A DNA stretch of 64,000 bases from Streptomyces caelestis. Lineage in GTDB: Bacteria > Actinomycetota > Actinomycetes > Streptomycetales > Streptomycetaceae. The notes under the pieces were generated by a model. It worked only from the letters and a program-made list of their open reading frames with translations, searched no databases and had not been told where the DNA came from. This document shows, piece after piece, positions 45,954 through 55,545 of this stretch (the stretch's first letter is position 1; each line of letters begins with the position of its first letter). The DNA is taken from contig NZ_LGCN01000228.1 of NCBI RefSeq assembly GCF_001279005.1, positions 124,001 to 188,000 on the forward strand, given 5' to 3'. A program made the translations under genes and the position numbers.

Positions 45954-46008
45954 TGATCCACAGCCAAGTATGTTTATCCACAGGCTACTTGGCGTTGCTT
46001 GTGGACAA
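45954..46008. promoter_or_regulatory. cluster of DnaA boxes between kptA and the hydrolase/SDR gene
   Basis: The gap (45898-46057) contains TGATCCACA (45954-45962), TTATCCACA (45974-45982) and TGTGGACAA (46000-46008, reverse of TTGTCCACA). The middle box lies inside the inverted repeat CCAAGTA/TACTTGG (45964-45970 and 45986-45992). Two perfect strong boxes within 35 bases are far more than chance in such GC-rich DNA. Confidence 0.7.
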
Positions 46009-46057
46009 CCCTCCTTCAATGAAGGGCTGTTGCCGGAAGGATCCGCCTCGACCACCC

Positions 46058-47842
46058 TCACAGCGGCGGCTTCACCCGCGCGATCCTCCGCAGCGCCCCC
46101 GGCATCCACCGCGACAGCGCGTACGCGACCCGCGCCTCCGGGGTGACCGGCACCACCGCCTCGTCACGCGCCACCGCCCGCAGGACCGCGGCGGCGACCC
46201 TCTCCGGCGGACAGCCGCGCAGCCCGTACAGGCGTGCCGCCCGCTTCCGCAGCCGCCGCTCCTCCTCCGCGTCCACGCCCGCGAAGCGCGCGGTGGAGGT
46301 GATGGGGGTGTTCACGAACCCGGGGCACACCGCCGTCACGCCGATGTCCCGGCCCGCCAGCTCCGCCCGCAGACACTCGCTCAGCATCAGCACCGCCGCC
46401 TTGGACGTGCTGTAGGCGGGCAGCGCCCTGGACGGCTGAAACGCCGCCGCCGAGGCGACGTTGACGATGTGGCCGCCCTGTCCGCGCTCGGCCATCCGCC
46501 GCCCGAAGAGCCGGCAGCCGTGGATCACCCCCCACAGATTGACGTCGAGGACCTTCCTCCAGTCCTGCGGGGTGGTGTCGAAGAAGGAGCCGCCCAGCCC
46601 GATGCCGGCGTTGTTCACCAGCACGTCCACCACGCCGTACTCGGTGGTGACCCGCTCGGCGAGCTTCTCCATGGCCTGTTCGTCGGACACGTCCGCCGTC
46701 TCCGCCCAGGACGCCGCCGCTCCGCGACCGCGGGCCTCCCCGGCGGTACGGGCTGCGGCCTCCGCGTCCCGGTCGACCGCCAGCACGCGCGCACCCGCCT
46801 CCGCGAACGCCAGCGCGGTCGCCCGCCCGATACCGCTGCCCGCCCCCGTGACCAGGACCAGCCGCCCGCCGAACCGGTCGGCGTACCGGCCCGGAGCCGG
46901 CGCCTTCGGCCCGCCGTCCTCCACGGACACGACGAAGTCGGAGATCCACGTGGCCAGCCGGTCGGGGCGGCTGCGCGGGATCCAGTGCTTCGCCGGGAGC
47001 GTCCGCCGGGTCAGCCGCGGCACCCACTCCTCGAGATCGTCGTAGAGCCGTTCGGAGAGGAACACGTCCTTCAGGGGCGTGATCAGCTGTACGGGCGCGT
47101 GCGCGTGGGCATCGGCACGCGGGTCGCGCAGCCGACGACGGATGTTGTCCCGGTAGAGCCAGGCGCCGTGGGCCGCGTCCGACGGCAGGGACGACGTCGG
47201 GTAGCCGTCGCCGGGCACCTTCTCGGCGCGTTCCAGCATCCGCGGCCAGGCCCTGCCGAGCGGCCCGCGCCAGGCCAGTTCCGGCAGCACGGGCGTGTGC
47301 AGCAGGTAGATGTACCAGGACCTGGCGCCCTGGCCCAGCAACTGGCCGACCCGGCGCGGGGTCGGCCGTTTCGTCCGCCGCTGGATCCAGTGCCCGAAGT
47401 GGTCGAGCGACGGCCCCGACATCGAGGTGAAGGAGGCGATCCGCCCCGCCGTGCGCCCGACCGTGACGAACTCCCAGGCCTGCACCGAACCCCAGTCGTG
47501 CCCCACCAGGTGCACCGGCCGGTCCGGACTGACCGCGTCGGCGACGGCCAGGAAGTCGTCGGTCAGCTTCTCCAGGGTGAACCCGCCGCGCAGCGGACGC
47601 GGCGCCGTGGACCGGCCGTGGCCCCGGACGTCGTACGCCACGACGTGGAAACGCCCGGCGAGCCGGGACGCGACCTCGGACCACACCTCCTTGCTGTCCG
47701 GATAGCCGTGCACCAGGACGACCGTCGGCCGCCCGCGCTCCCCCAGCTCCGCCACGCACAGCTCGACCCCGCCCGTACGCACCCGGCGCTCCCGAGCCCC
47801 CGCCCACACCGTCCCCGACAAACCGTCACCCCCTGCGGTCAT
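46058..47842 (-). CDS. alpha/beta hydrolase fused to a short-chain dehydrogenase (EphD-like)
   Basis: The 594-residue protein has two catalytic domains. The first (about 30-300) is an alpha/beta hydrolase: oxyanion HGYP (45-48), nucleophile Asp116 in GHDWGS, which suggests epoxide hydrolase or dehalogenase rather than a Ser esterase. The second (about 325-594) is a short-chain dehydrogenase: TGAGSGIG at 332-339, NNAG at 410-413, Ser464, Tyr477, Lys481. M. tuberculosis EphD has the same architecture and length and acts on mycolate epoxides; Streptomyces lack mycolates, so the substrate here must differ. It begins ATG 47842. Confidence 0.88.
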   Translation of the reverse strand: MTAGGDGLSGTVWAGARERRVRTGGVELCVAELGERGRPTVVLVHGYPDSKEVWSEVASRLAGRFHVVAYDVRGHGRSTAPRPLRGGFTLEKLTDDFLAVADAVSPDRPVHLVGHDWGSVQAWEFVTVGRTAGRIASFTSMSGPSLDHFGHWIQRRTKRPTPRRVGQLLGQGARSWYIYLLHTPVLPELAWRGPLGRAWPRMLERAEKVPGDGYPTSSLPSDAAHGAWLYRDNIRRRLRDPRADAHAHAPVQLITPLKDVFLSERLYDDLEEWVPRLTRRTLPAKHWIPRSRPDRLATWISDFVVSVEDGGPKAPAPGRYADRFGGRLVLVTGAGSGIGRATALAFAEAGARVLAVDRDAEAAARTAGEARGRGAAASWAETADVSDEQAMEKLAERVTTEYGVVDVLVNNAGIGLGGSFFDTTPQDWRKVLDVNLWGVIHGCRLFGRRMAERGQGGHIVNVASAAAFQPSRALPAYSTSKAAVLMLSECLRAELAGRDIGVTAVCPGFVNTPITSTARFAGVDAEEERRLRKRAARLYGLRGCPPERVAAAVLRAVARDEAVVPVTPEARVAYALSRWMPGALRRIARVKPPL

Positions 47843-47869
47843 GGCTGCGCTACGTGTCCGTCACGTGAC

Positions 47870-47879
47870 AGGGGCGAAT
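47870..47879. promoter_or_regulatory. palindrome upstream of the hydrolase/SDR gene
   Basis: GTCACGTGAC (47870-47879) is a perfect ten-base palindrome 28 bases upstream of the hydrolase/SDR start, with TGTC and GACA next to it. It could be a regulator site between divergent genes. Confidence 0.35.
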
Positions 47880-48042
47880 CTCGCAGTCGGCCACGGCCCC
47901 GTCAAGAGCGGACCTCGGGGCTGTGGATGCCCCCGGGGAAGGAGATGCCCCTACGGGCCCGTACAACTCCAGACGGACACCAAGACGGCCCTCCGGTCTG
48001 ACGACCGCGGTGGTACGGGTCACTACCGTCGGGGACGTGACT

Positions 48043-49017
48043 GTGATCGCGACCGAAAGCCTGAGCAAGCGGTTCCCCCGGGTGACCGCTCTTGACCGGC
48101 TCTCCGTGGACGTCGGGCCCGGTGTGACCGGACTCGTCGGAGCCAATGGAGCCGGCAAGTCCACACTGATCAAGATCCTGCTGGGTCTGTCCCCCGCCAC
48201 CGAGGGCCGCGCCGAAGTGCTCGGACTCGACGTCGCCACCGAGGGCGCCGCCATCCGCGAACGGGTCGGCTACATGCCGGAGCACGACTGCCTGCCGCCG
48301 GACGTCTCGGCCACCGAGTTCGTCGTCCACATGGCGCGCATGTCCGGCCTGCCGCCCACCGCCGCGCGGGAACGCACCGCGGACACCCTCCGCCACGTCG
48401 GCCTGTACGAGGAGCGCTACCGCCCCATCGGCGGCTACTCCACCGGCATGAAGCAGCGCGTGAAGCTCGCGCAGGCCCTCGTCCACGACCCCCAGCTGGT
48501 CTTCCTGGACGAACCCACCAACGGCCTCGACCCGGTCGGCCGCGACGAGATGCTCGGCCTGATCCGCCGCATCCACACCGACTTCGGCATCTCGGTCCTG
48601 GTCACCTCCCACCTGCTGGGCGAACTGGAACGCACCTGCGACCACGTCGTCGTGGTCGACGGCGGCAAGCTGCTGCGCTCCAGCTCCACCACGGACTTCA
48701 CCCAGACCACCACGACCCTCGCGATCGAGGTCACCGACACCGACGAGCACCCGGACGGCACCCGCGCGGTGCGCGACGCGCTCCACGCGCGCGGAGTGAC
48801 CGTCGAGGACGGCAGGGGACTGCCGGGCGCCGGACACACCCTGCTGCTCACCGCGCAGGGCGAGGACACCTACGACCTGGTCCGGGACGTCATCGCGGAC
48901 CTCGGCCTCGGCCTGGTCCGCATGGAACAGCGCCGGCACCACATCTCCGAGGTCTTCAAGAACAACGACGCGAGCAGCGACGAGCAGCGGAAGGAGGCGG
49001 TCGGTCATGGCGACTGA
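48043..49017 (+). CDS. ABC transporter ATP-binding protein
   Basis: The protein has about 324 residues: Walker A GLVGANGAGKSTLIKILLG, signature YSTGMKQRVKLAQALVHDP and Walker B LVFLDEPTNGLDPVGRDEM, as in exporters of the CcmA/drug-type. C-terminal 100 residues are an extra domain. GTG 48043 follows GGGG by eight bases; GTG 48037 is possible. First of four genes: ATPase, permease, ATPase, permease. The frame overlaps the next by 11 bases. Confidence 0.85.
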   Translation: MIATESLSKRFPRVTALDRLSVDVGPGVTGLVGANGAGKSTLIKILLGLSPATEGRAEVLGLDVATEGAAIRERVGYMPEHDCLPPDVSATEFVVHMARMSGLPPTAARERTADTLRHVGLYEERYRPIGGYSTGMKQRVKLAQALVHDPQLVFLDEPTNGLDPVGRDEMLGLIRRIHTDFGISVLVTSHLLGELERTCDHVVVVDGGKLLRSSSTTDFTQTTTTLAIEVTDTDEHPDGTRAVRDALHARGVTVEDGRGLPGAGHTLLLTAQGEDTYDLVRDVIADLGLGLVRMEQRRHHISEVFKNNDASSDEQRKEAVGHGD

Positions 49018-49930
49018 GCAGTCCCTGCGGACACCGGCCCCTGCGCCGGGCGACACCCGCATCCACAACATCGGCTACCGCTCCTACGACGGCCCCCGCC
49101 TCGGCCGCTCCTACGCCAGGCTCTCGCTGTACTCGCAGTCCCTGCGCGGCTCCTACGGCCTCGGCCGCTCGGTGAAGTCCAAGGTGCTGCCGATGCTGCT
49201 GTTCGTGGTGATGTGCGTGCCCGCCGCCATCATGGTGGCCGTCGCCGTCGCCACCAAGGCCAAGGAGCTGCCCCTCGACTACACGAGCTACGCGATCGTC
49301 ATGCAGGCCGTCATCAGCCTGTACGTCGCCTCGCAGGCGCCCCAGTCGGTCTCCCGCGACCTGCGCTTCAAGACCGTACCGCTGTACTTCTCGCGGCCCA
49401 TCGAGACCGCCGACTACGTACGAGCCAAGTTCGCCGCGCTGGCGTCGGCCCTGTTCGTCCTCACCGCCGCTCCCCTGCTGGTGCTGTACATCGGCGCCCT
49501 GCTGGCCAAGCTCGACTTCACCGACCAGACCAAGGGATTCGCGCAGGGACTCGTCTCCGTGGCACTGCTCTCACTGCTCTTCGCCGGCATCGGCCTGGTC
49601 ATCGCCTCGGTCACCCCGCGCCGCGGCTTCGGCATCGCGGCCGTCATCGCCGTACTGACCATCTCCTACGGCGCGGTCTCCACCCTCCAGGCGATCGCCG
49701 AGGTGCAGAGCAGCGGCAGCGACAGCGCCGCCATCGCCTGGATCGGCCTGTTCTCGCCGATCACCCTCATCGACGGCGTGCAGTCCGCCTTCCTGGGCGC
49801 GAGCTCCGCCTTCCCCGGCGGGGTGGGCCCGAGCAACGCCGAGGGCGTCGTCTACGTCCTGTTCACCCTCGGCCTGATCGCCGGGAGCTACGGCCTCCTG
49901 ATGCGCCGCTACAAGAAGGTGGGCCTGTGA
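49007..49930 (+). CDS. ABC transporter permease, six-helix type
   Basis: The 307-residue protein has about six hydrophobic segments (LPMLLFVVMCVPAAIMVAVAVA, ALASALFVLTAAPLLVLYIGALLA, LVSVALLSLLFAGIGLVIASV and others) in the ABC-2 arrangement. DYTSYAIVMQAVISLYVASQAPQSVSRDLRFKTVPLYFSRP is conserved in this group. Partner of the ATPase at 48043. Confidence 0.83.
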   Translation: MATEQSLRTPAPAPGDTRIHNIGYRSYDGPRLGRSYARLSLYSQSLRGSYGLGRSVKSKVLPMLLFVVMCVPAAIMVAVAVATKAKELPLDYTSYAIVMQAVISLYVASQAPQSVSRDLRFKTVPLYFSRPIETADYVRAKFAALASALFVLTAAPLLVLYIGALLAKLDFTDQTKGFAQGLVSVALLSLLFAGIGLVIASVTPRRGFGIAAVIAVLTISYGAVSTLQAIAEVQSSGSDSAAIAWIGLFSPITLIDGVQSAFLGASSAFPGGVGPSNAEGVVYVLFTLGLIAGSYGLLMRRYKKVGL

Positions 49931-50838
49931 CCACGCTCAGCATCGACCACGTCTCCCGCTGGTTCGGCAACGTGGTCGCCGTCAACGACATCACCATGAC
50001 CATCGGCCCCGGCGTCACCGGCCTGCTCGGCCCCAACGGCGCCGGCAAGTCCACCCTCATCAACATGATGGGCGGCTTCCTCGCCCCCTCCACCGGCACC
50101 GTCACCCTCGACGGACAGCAGGTGTGGCGCAACGAGTCCATCTACCGGCAGATCGGCATCGTCCCCGAACGCGAGGCGATGTACGACTTCCTGACCGGCC
50201 GCGAATTCGTCCTCGCCAACGCCGAGCTCCACGGACTGGGCGCCAAGGCCGCCCAGCAGGCGCTCGCCACGGTCGAGATGGAGCACGCGCAGGACCGCAA
50301 GATCGCCACCTACTCCAAGGGCATGCGCCAGCGCGTGAAGATGGCGTCCGCGCTGGTCCACCAGCCGTCGCTGCTCCTGCTCGACGAGCCCTTCAACGGG
50401 ATGGACCCGCGCCAGCGCATGCAGCTGATGGACCTGCTGCGGCGGATGGGCGACGAGGGCCGCACCGTGCTGTTCTCCTCCCACATCCTCGAAGAGGTCG
50501 AGCAGCTCGCCCGGCACATCGAGGTCGTCGTCGCCGGCCGGCACGCGGCCAGCGGCGACTTCCGCAGGATCCGCCGCCTGATGACGGACCGCCCGCACCG
50601 CTACCTGGTGCGCTCCAGCGACGACCGCGCGCTCGCGGCCGCGCTGATCGCCGACCCGTCGACGTCCGGCATCGAGGTCGACCACGCCGAGGGCGCGCTG
50701 CGCGTCCAGGCCGTCGACTTCGGCCGCTTCACGGCCCTGCTGCCGAAGGTCGCCAGGGAGCACGGCATCCGGCTGCTCACGGTCTCGCCGTCCGACGAGT
50801 CCCTCGAGTCCGTCTTCTCGTATCTCGTCGCGGCGTAG
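49927..50838 (+). CDS. ABC transporter ATP-binding protein
   Basis: The 303-residue ATPase starts at GTG 49927, overlapping the permease stop (GTGA), and has Walker A GLLGPNGAGKSTLINMMGG, signature YSKGMRQRVKMASALVHQ and LLLDEPFNGMDPRQRMQ. The family is that of ABC-2 type drug/lipid exporters. The two ATPases of this operon are about as alike to each other as to other paralogues. Confidence 0.85.
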   Translation: MTTLSIDHVSRWFGNVVAVNDITMTIGPGVTGLLGPNGAGKSTLINMMGGFLAPSTGTVTLDGQQVWRNESIYRQIGIVPEREAMYDFLTGREFVLANAELHGLGAKAAQQALATVEMEHAQDRKIATYSKGMRQRVKMASALVHQPSLLLLDEPFNGMDPRQRMQLMDLLRRMGDEGRTVLFSSHILEEVEQLARHIEVVVAGRHAASGDFRRIRRLMTDRPHRYLVRSSDDRALAAALIADPSTSGIEVDHAEGALRVQAVDFGRFTALLPKVAREHGIRLLTVSPSDESLESVFSYLVAA

Positions 50839-50848
50839 GAGGCCGAAG

Positions 50849-51568
50849 ATGTACGACCCCACAGTCGCCCGGCTCACCTACCGGGCCCTGCTCGGCCGTC
50901 GCCGGGCCCTCATCCTGGGCGCGCTGCCCCTGCTGCTGATCGTGATCTCCGTGGCCGTGCGCGCCCTCGGCGGAGCCGACGACCAGACGGCGGCCGACGT
51001 CCTCGGCGGGTTCGCGCTCGCCACCATGGTGCCGCTCATCGGCGTCATCGCCGGAACCGGGGCCATCGGCCCCGAGATCGACGACGGCTCGGTGGTGTAC
51101 CTGCTGTCCAAGCCGATCAAGCGGTCCACGATCATCCACACCAAGCTGATCGTCGCGATCGCCGTCACCATGGTGTTCTCGGCGGTGCCGACCCTGATCG
51201 CGGGCTTCGTCCTGAACGGCAACGGCCAGCAGGTCGCCGTCGCCTACACCGTGGCCGCGCTGGTCGCCTCCATCGCGTACTCGGCGCTCTTCCTGCTGCT
51301 CGGCACGGTCTCCCGGCACGCGGTGGTGTTCGGACTGGTCTACGCGCTGGTCTGGGAGGCGCTGTTCGGCTCGCTGGTGCCCGGCGCGCGCACGCTGAGC
51401 GTCCAGCAGTGGTCGCTGGCGGTGGCGCAGAAGGTCTCCGGCGGTGACCTGGTCACCTCGGACGTGGGCCTGACGACCGCGACCGTGCTGCTGGCCGCGG
51501 TCACCGTGCTGGCCACCTGGTACGCCGGACAGAAGCTGCGGTCGCTGACGCTGGCCGGCGAGGAGTGA
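50849..51568 (+). CDS. ABC transporter permease
   Basis: The 239-residue protein with six predicted helices (LILGALPLLLIVISVAVRALG, LGGFALATMVPLIGVIAGTGAI, IAVTMVFSAVPTLIAGFVL and others) has GPEIDDGSVVYLLSKPIKR, the ABC-2 conserved loop. It follows the second ATPase by ten bases. Four genes form one putative two-ATPase, two-permease exporter operon without an adjacent regulator; substrate unknown. Confidence 0.82.
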   Translation: MYDPTVARLTYRALLGRRRALILGALPLLLIVISVAVRALGGADDQTAADVLGGFALATMVPLIGVIAGTGAIGPEIDDGSVVYLLSKPIKRSTIIHTKLIVAIAVTMVFSAVPTLIAGFVLNGNGQQVAVAYTVAALVASIAYSALFLLLGTVSRHAVVFGLVYALVWEALFGSLVPGARTLSVQQWSLAVAQKVSGGDLVTSDVGLTTATVLLAAVTVLATWYAGQKLRSLTLAGEE

Positions 51569-51906
51569 GACGTCCGCCCGCCGGGCGGCGGGTCGGGTGG
51601 CGCCGTCTGCCGGTTTTATTCGGTGGCGCCCGGCTCGTCCGGCGGGCACAGTGATGTCGTCCACCACACCGGGACGGGGCAGCCCGCAGTGGACTCCGGA
51701 GCGGTCCCCACCGCTTTGTCGAGTCCGTTCCTGCGGGGAACTGCCCGGGGGGCCGCTTCGAGCACGCGCACGTCTGTCGCGTGGGCCGCCCCTCCTCCTT
51801 CGCTGCGGCGGGGCGGGTGGGGTCGTGAGACTCGGTGCTGCGAGGCGCCTCCCCCCGGAGGGCCCCAGCGCCCACCCGCGCCGCCCTGCGGCACGACCGC
51901 CCGCAG
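51569..51906. other. intergenic stretch after the ABC operon
   Basis: A weak hairpin, CCCGCC/GGCGGG (51577-51582 and 51587-51592), follows the last permease. The rest, about 300 bases, contains overlapping open frames on both strands but none with a start site or recognisable motif. I see no repeat. It lies between the convergent ABC and HAD genes. Confidence 0.4.
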
Positions 51907-52719
51907 CTATGCCAGCAGTCGTTCCAGGACCGCCGCGATGCCGTCGTCCTCGTTGGAGGCCGTCACCTCGTCGGCGACCGTCTTCAGGTCCTCATGGGCG
52001 TTGGCCATGGCCACACTGTGGGCGGACCAGGCGAACATCGGGATGTCGTTGGGCATGTCGCCGAAGGCGATCGTCTCCGCGGCCTTCATGCCCAGCCTGC
52101 GCGCCGCCAGGGAGAGCCCCGTGGCCTTGGACAGGCCGAGCGGGAGCAGTTCGACGATGCCCTCGCCCGCCATGGTGACGGTGACGAACCCGCCCGCCGT
52201 GCGGGTGGCAGCGTCGGCGAGCTCGTCCGAGGTCAGGTCCGGGTGCTGGATGTACAGCTTGTTCAGGGGCGCCGTCCACAGGTCCGATGCGTCCGTGAAC
52301 GGCGTCGCGGGCAGCCCGCCCACGACCTCGTAGCCGGGACCGACCAGCACCTCGCCGTCCAGACCGTCACGGCTCGCCGCCAGGTGCAGCGGACCGACCT
52401 CCGCCTCGATCTTGGCCAGTGCCACTCCGGCCAGCTGCCGGTCCAGGGTCACCGACGTCAGCAGGCGGTGGGCTCCGGCGTCGTACACCTGGGCGCCCTG
52501 GCCGCAGACGGCGAGGCCCTCGTAGCCGAGGTCGTCGAGTATGGGACGGGTCCAGGGCACCGCGCGGCCGGTGACGACGATGTGCGCGGCGCCCGCCGCG
52601 GTGGCCGCGGCGAGCGCGTCACGGGTGCGGCGGGAGACCGAGTGGTCGTTCCGCAGCAGTGTGCCGTCGAGGTCGGTGGCGATGAGCCGGTAGGGGAAGG
52701 GCGCGGGGGCGGTGCTCAC
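51907..52719 (-). CDS. Cof-type HAD phosphatase
   Basis: The 270-residue protein is closely similar in layout to the one at 43409: [35 protein letters not shown], and [15 protein letters not shown]. It starts at GTG 52719, overlapping the serS stop by four bases (GTGA), so it is coupled to serS. The substrate is a sugar phosphate or similar; unproven. Confidence 0.85.
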   Translation of the reverse strand: MSTAPAPFPYRLIATDLDGTLLRNDHSVSRRTRDALAAATAAGAAHIVVTGRAVPWTRPILDDLGYEGLAVCGQGAQVYDAGAHRLLTSVTLDRQLAGVALAKIEAEVGPLHLAASRDGLDGEVLVGPGYEVVGGLPATPFTDASDLWTAPLNKLYIQHPDLTSDELADAATRTAGGFVTVTMAGEGIVELLPLGLSKATGLSLAARRLGMKAAETIAFGDMPNDIPMFAWSAHSVAMANAHEDLKTVADEVTASNEDDGIAAVLERLLA

Positions 52720-53993
52720 TTGGTGACCGGCTCCAGGATCTCCCGGCCGCCCAGGTACGGACGCAGCACCTCCGGCACGCGCACGGAGCCGTCGGCCTGC
52801 TGGTGGTTCTCCAGGATCGCCACGATCGTGCGCGGTACGGCGCACAGCGTGCCGTTGAGCGTGGCCAGCGGGCGCACCTTCTTGTCCTCACGGACGCGGA
52901 TCGACAGCCGGCGCGACTGGAACTCGGTGCAGTCCGAGGTCGAGGTCAGCTCGCGGTACTTGCCCTGGGTCGGGATCCACGCCTCGCAGTCGTACTTGCG
53001 CGCGGCCGAGGAGCCCAGGTCGCCCGAGGCGACGTCGATCACGCGGAACGGCAGCTCCAGCGAGGTCAGCCACTGCTTCTCCCACTCCAGCAGCCGCTGG
53101 TGCTCCGCCTGGGAGTCCTCCGGGGCGACGTACGAGAACATCTCGACCTTGTCGAACTGGTGCACGCGGAAGATGCCCCGGGTGTCCTTGCCGTGCGAGC
53201 CGGCCTCGCGGCGGAAGCAGGGCGAGAAGCCCGCGTACCGCAGCGGCAGCCGGTCGGCGTCGAGGATCTCGTCCATGTGGTACGCGGCCAGCGCCACCTC
53301 GGACGTGCCGACCAGGTAGAGGTCGTCCTTGTCCAGGTGGTAGACGTCCTGGGCCGCCTGGCCGAGGAAGCCGGTGCCCGCCATCGACTGGGGGCGCACC
53401 AGCGCGGGGGTCAGCATCGGGGTGAAGCCGGCGGCCGTGGCCTGGGCCATCGCGGCGTTCACCAGGGCGAGCTCGAGCAGCGCGCCGACGCCGGTCAGGA
53501 AGTAGAAGCGGGAGCCCGAGACCTTGGCGCCGCGCTCGACGTCGATGGCGCCGAGGAGCTGGCCGAGCTCCAGGTGGTCCTTGGGCGCGAAGCCCTCGGC
53601 GTCGAAGTCGCGGATGTCGCCGTGCGTCTCCAGCGTGACGAAGTCCTCCTCGCCGCCGACGGGCACGTCGGGGTGGACGAGGTTGCTCAGCTTGAGCAGA
53701 AGGTCCTGGGTCTCGCTCGCCGCGGCGTCGCGGTCGGCGTCGGCCGCCTTGACGTCGGCCTTGAGCTGTTCGGCCTTCTTCAGCAGCTCGGCCTTCTCGT
53801 CACCGGCCGCCTTGGGGATGAGCTTGCCGAGCGACTTCTGCTCGGCGCGCAGCTCGTCGAAGCGGACGCCGGACGACCTGCGCCGCTCGTCGGCAGACAG
53901 GAGGGCGTCGACGAGCGCGACGTCCTCTCCACGGGCGCGCTGCGAAGCACGCACACGGTCGGGGTCCTCACGAAGCAGGCGAAGGTCAATCAC
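52716..53993 (-). CDS. serS: seryl-tRNA synthetase
   Basis: The 425-residue protein starts at GTG 53993. The N-terminal coiled coil (about 30-105, e.g. [34 protein letters not shown]) binds the long variable arm of tRNA-Ser. Class II core: [51 protein letters not shown] (motif 2), and [26 protein letters not shown] (motif 3). The longer open frame (14 codons) lacks a site. Length matches SerS. Confidence 0.96.
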   Translation of the reverse strand: MIDLRLLREDPDRVRASQRARGEDVALVDALLSADERRRSSGVRFDELRAEQKSLGKLIPKAAGDEKAELLKKAEQLKADVKAADADRDAAASETQDLLLKLSNLVHPDVPVGGEEDFVTLETHGDIRDFDAEGFAPKDHLELGQLLGAIDVERGAKVSGSRFYFLTGVGALLELALVNAAMAQATAAGFTPMLTPALVRPQSMAGTGFLGQAAQDVYHLDKDDLYLVGTSEVALAAYHMDEILDADRLPLRYAGFSPCFRREAGSHGKDTRGIFRVHQFDKVEMFSYVAPEDSQAEHQRLLEWEKQWLTSLELPFRVIDVASGDLGSSAARKYDCEAWIPTQGKYRELTSTSDCTEFQSRRLSIRVREDKKVRPLATLNGTLCAVPRTIVAILENHQQADGSVRVPEVLRPYLGGREILEPVTK

Positions 53994-54541
53994 GCGGTCA
54001 AGGCTACCGGTGCGGGGTGACGCCCCACGACCCACTATTGCGGTGCGGCGGCTCCCTTTCCGTTATGAGGGAATTGCGTGAAATGTTCCTCAAGGTCAAC
54101 AAATGGTGTGCTTCCCCTGGAACGGGTCAGTTCGGGGGTCGTCGGTTGACCGGAGTTCCTTGCGCGGCAGGGAACTTGGGCTTCGGTTGTCCACAGGTAT
54201 CCACACTTCCGGGGGGTTATCCACAGGGTGTGGGGAAGATCTGTGGACTTCGGAATGAGGTACTCCGGAACGCTTGATCAAAGCCGAGAATCCCCAGGAC
54301 GAACCTCCTTCATCCCCACTTTTGAGTGGAAAAGGATCACCCTGAAGGGTTGACCGAAGGAAAAGGGTGGACGAAGCGCGGCACGGGAGACGGTGAACGA
54401 GGTCATGCCCTGGGGAACGATGTGTCGACCGAATGTGACTTCGATGTCGACTTGTCCCCAGATGAAGAAGGGGGGCTGTGGATAACTCCTGTGGACAATG
54501 AAAATCAGCAGGTAGGACCGGGCCCGTCTTCTCCGGACCGG
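53994..54541. promoter_or_regulatory. DnaA-box cluster in the serS-pheA intergenic region
   Basis: The 548-base gap, with lower GC than its flanks, has: TTGTCCACA 54187-54195, GTATCCACA 54197-54205, TTATCCACA 54217-54225, TGTGGACTT 54242-54250 (reverse), TTGTCCCCA 54452-54460 (one mismatch), TGTGGATAA 54477-54485 and TGTGGACAA 54490-54498 (both reverse, perfect). Four perfect high-affinity boxes occur in two groups at about 54187-54250 and 54452-54498. No gene is recognised. The serS promoter lies at the left end. Confidence 0.75.
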
Positions 54542-55474
54542 TCAGAACCGCCCGTCCTGGCACCGCGCGACCCAGTCCGCCGCCCCCGTGAACTCCTCGT
54601 CCGACGTCCCGGGGAACGGCGGTCGCGCCTCGCCGGGCCGTATGTCGGCACGCGGGTACGAACCGAGGTAGCGCACCTGCAGACAGATCCGCTTGAGCCC
54701 CATCAGCGCCTCGGACATCCGGCGGTCCGAGATGTGGCCCTCGGCGTCGACGCAGAAGCAGTAGTTGCCGATCCCGGCACCGGTCGGCCGGGACTGGAGC
54801 AGCATCAGGTTGATGCCGCGGGTGGCGAACTCGCCCAGCAGGTCACGCAGGCCACCGGGGTGGTCGTCGCGCTGCCACAGCACGACGGACGTCTTGTCGG
54901 CGCCCGTGGGCGCGGCGGGCCGGGCGGGGCGGCCCACCAGCACGAACCTGGTCTGGGCGTTCTCCGCGTCGTGGATCTCCGTCTCCAGTGCCTCCAGGCC
55001 GTACCGGGCGGCGGCGAACTCGCCGGCGAAGGCCGCGTCGTACCGGCCCTCCTGGACCAGTCGCGCACCGTCCGCGTTGGAGGCGGACGACTCCCAGACG
55101 ACGTCCGGGAGGTGCGTCTTCAGCCAGTTGCGGACCTGCGGCTGGGCGGCCGGGTGGGCGGTGACCGTCTTGATGTCCGACAGCTTGGTGCCCGGACGCA
55201 CGAGCAGCGCGAAGGTGATCGACAGCAGCACCTCGCGATAGATCATCAGCGGGGTGCCCGCGACCAGTTCGTCGAGGGTGGCGGTGATGCCGCCCTCGAC
55301 GGAGTTCTCGATGGGGACGAACGCGGCCTCGGCCTCGCCGACGCGCACCGCGTCGAGCGCGGACTGCACGGACACGTACGGGATCAGCTCGCGGGTGGCC
55401 GCCTCGGGAAGCGTGCGCAGGGCGACTTCGGTGAAGGTGCCCTCTGGGCCGAGATACGCATAGCTCGCTGGCAT
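54542..55474 (-). CDS. pheA: prephenate dehydratase
   Basis: This enzyme converts prephenate to phenylpyruvate in phenylalanine biosynthesis. The 310-residue protein has the catalytic core (SYAYLGPEGTFTEVALRTLPEAATRE, FVPIENSVEGGITATLDEL) and NAQTRFVLVGRPA with the catalytic TRF. The C-terminal ACT domain (about 205-285; GGLRDLLGEFATRGINLMLLQSRPTG) binds phenylalanine for feedback; the usual ESRP is QSRP here. Confidence 0.94.
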   Translation of the reverse strand: MPASYAYLGPEGTFTEVALRTLPEAATRELIPYVSVQSALDAVRVGEAEAAFVPIENSVEGGITATLDELVAGTPLMIYREVLLSITFALLVRPGTKLSDIKTVTAHPAAQPQVRNWLKTHLPDVVWESSASNADGARLVQEGRYDAAFAGEFAAARYGLEALETEIHDAENAQTRFVLVGRPARPAAPTGADKTSVVLWQRDDHPGGLRDLLGEFATRGINLMLLQSRPTGAGIGNYCFCVDAEGHISDRRMSEALMGLKRICLQVRYLGSYPRADIRPGEARPPFPGTSDEEFTGAADWVARCQDGRF

Positions 55475-55545
55475 GACCTCACCCTAATGGGCCTCCGGAC
55501 GGCGGCGGTCCCGCGAGAGCACGCAGGGGTGACGCGGGACGGTTC

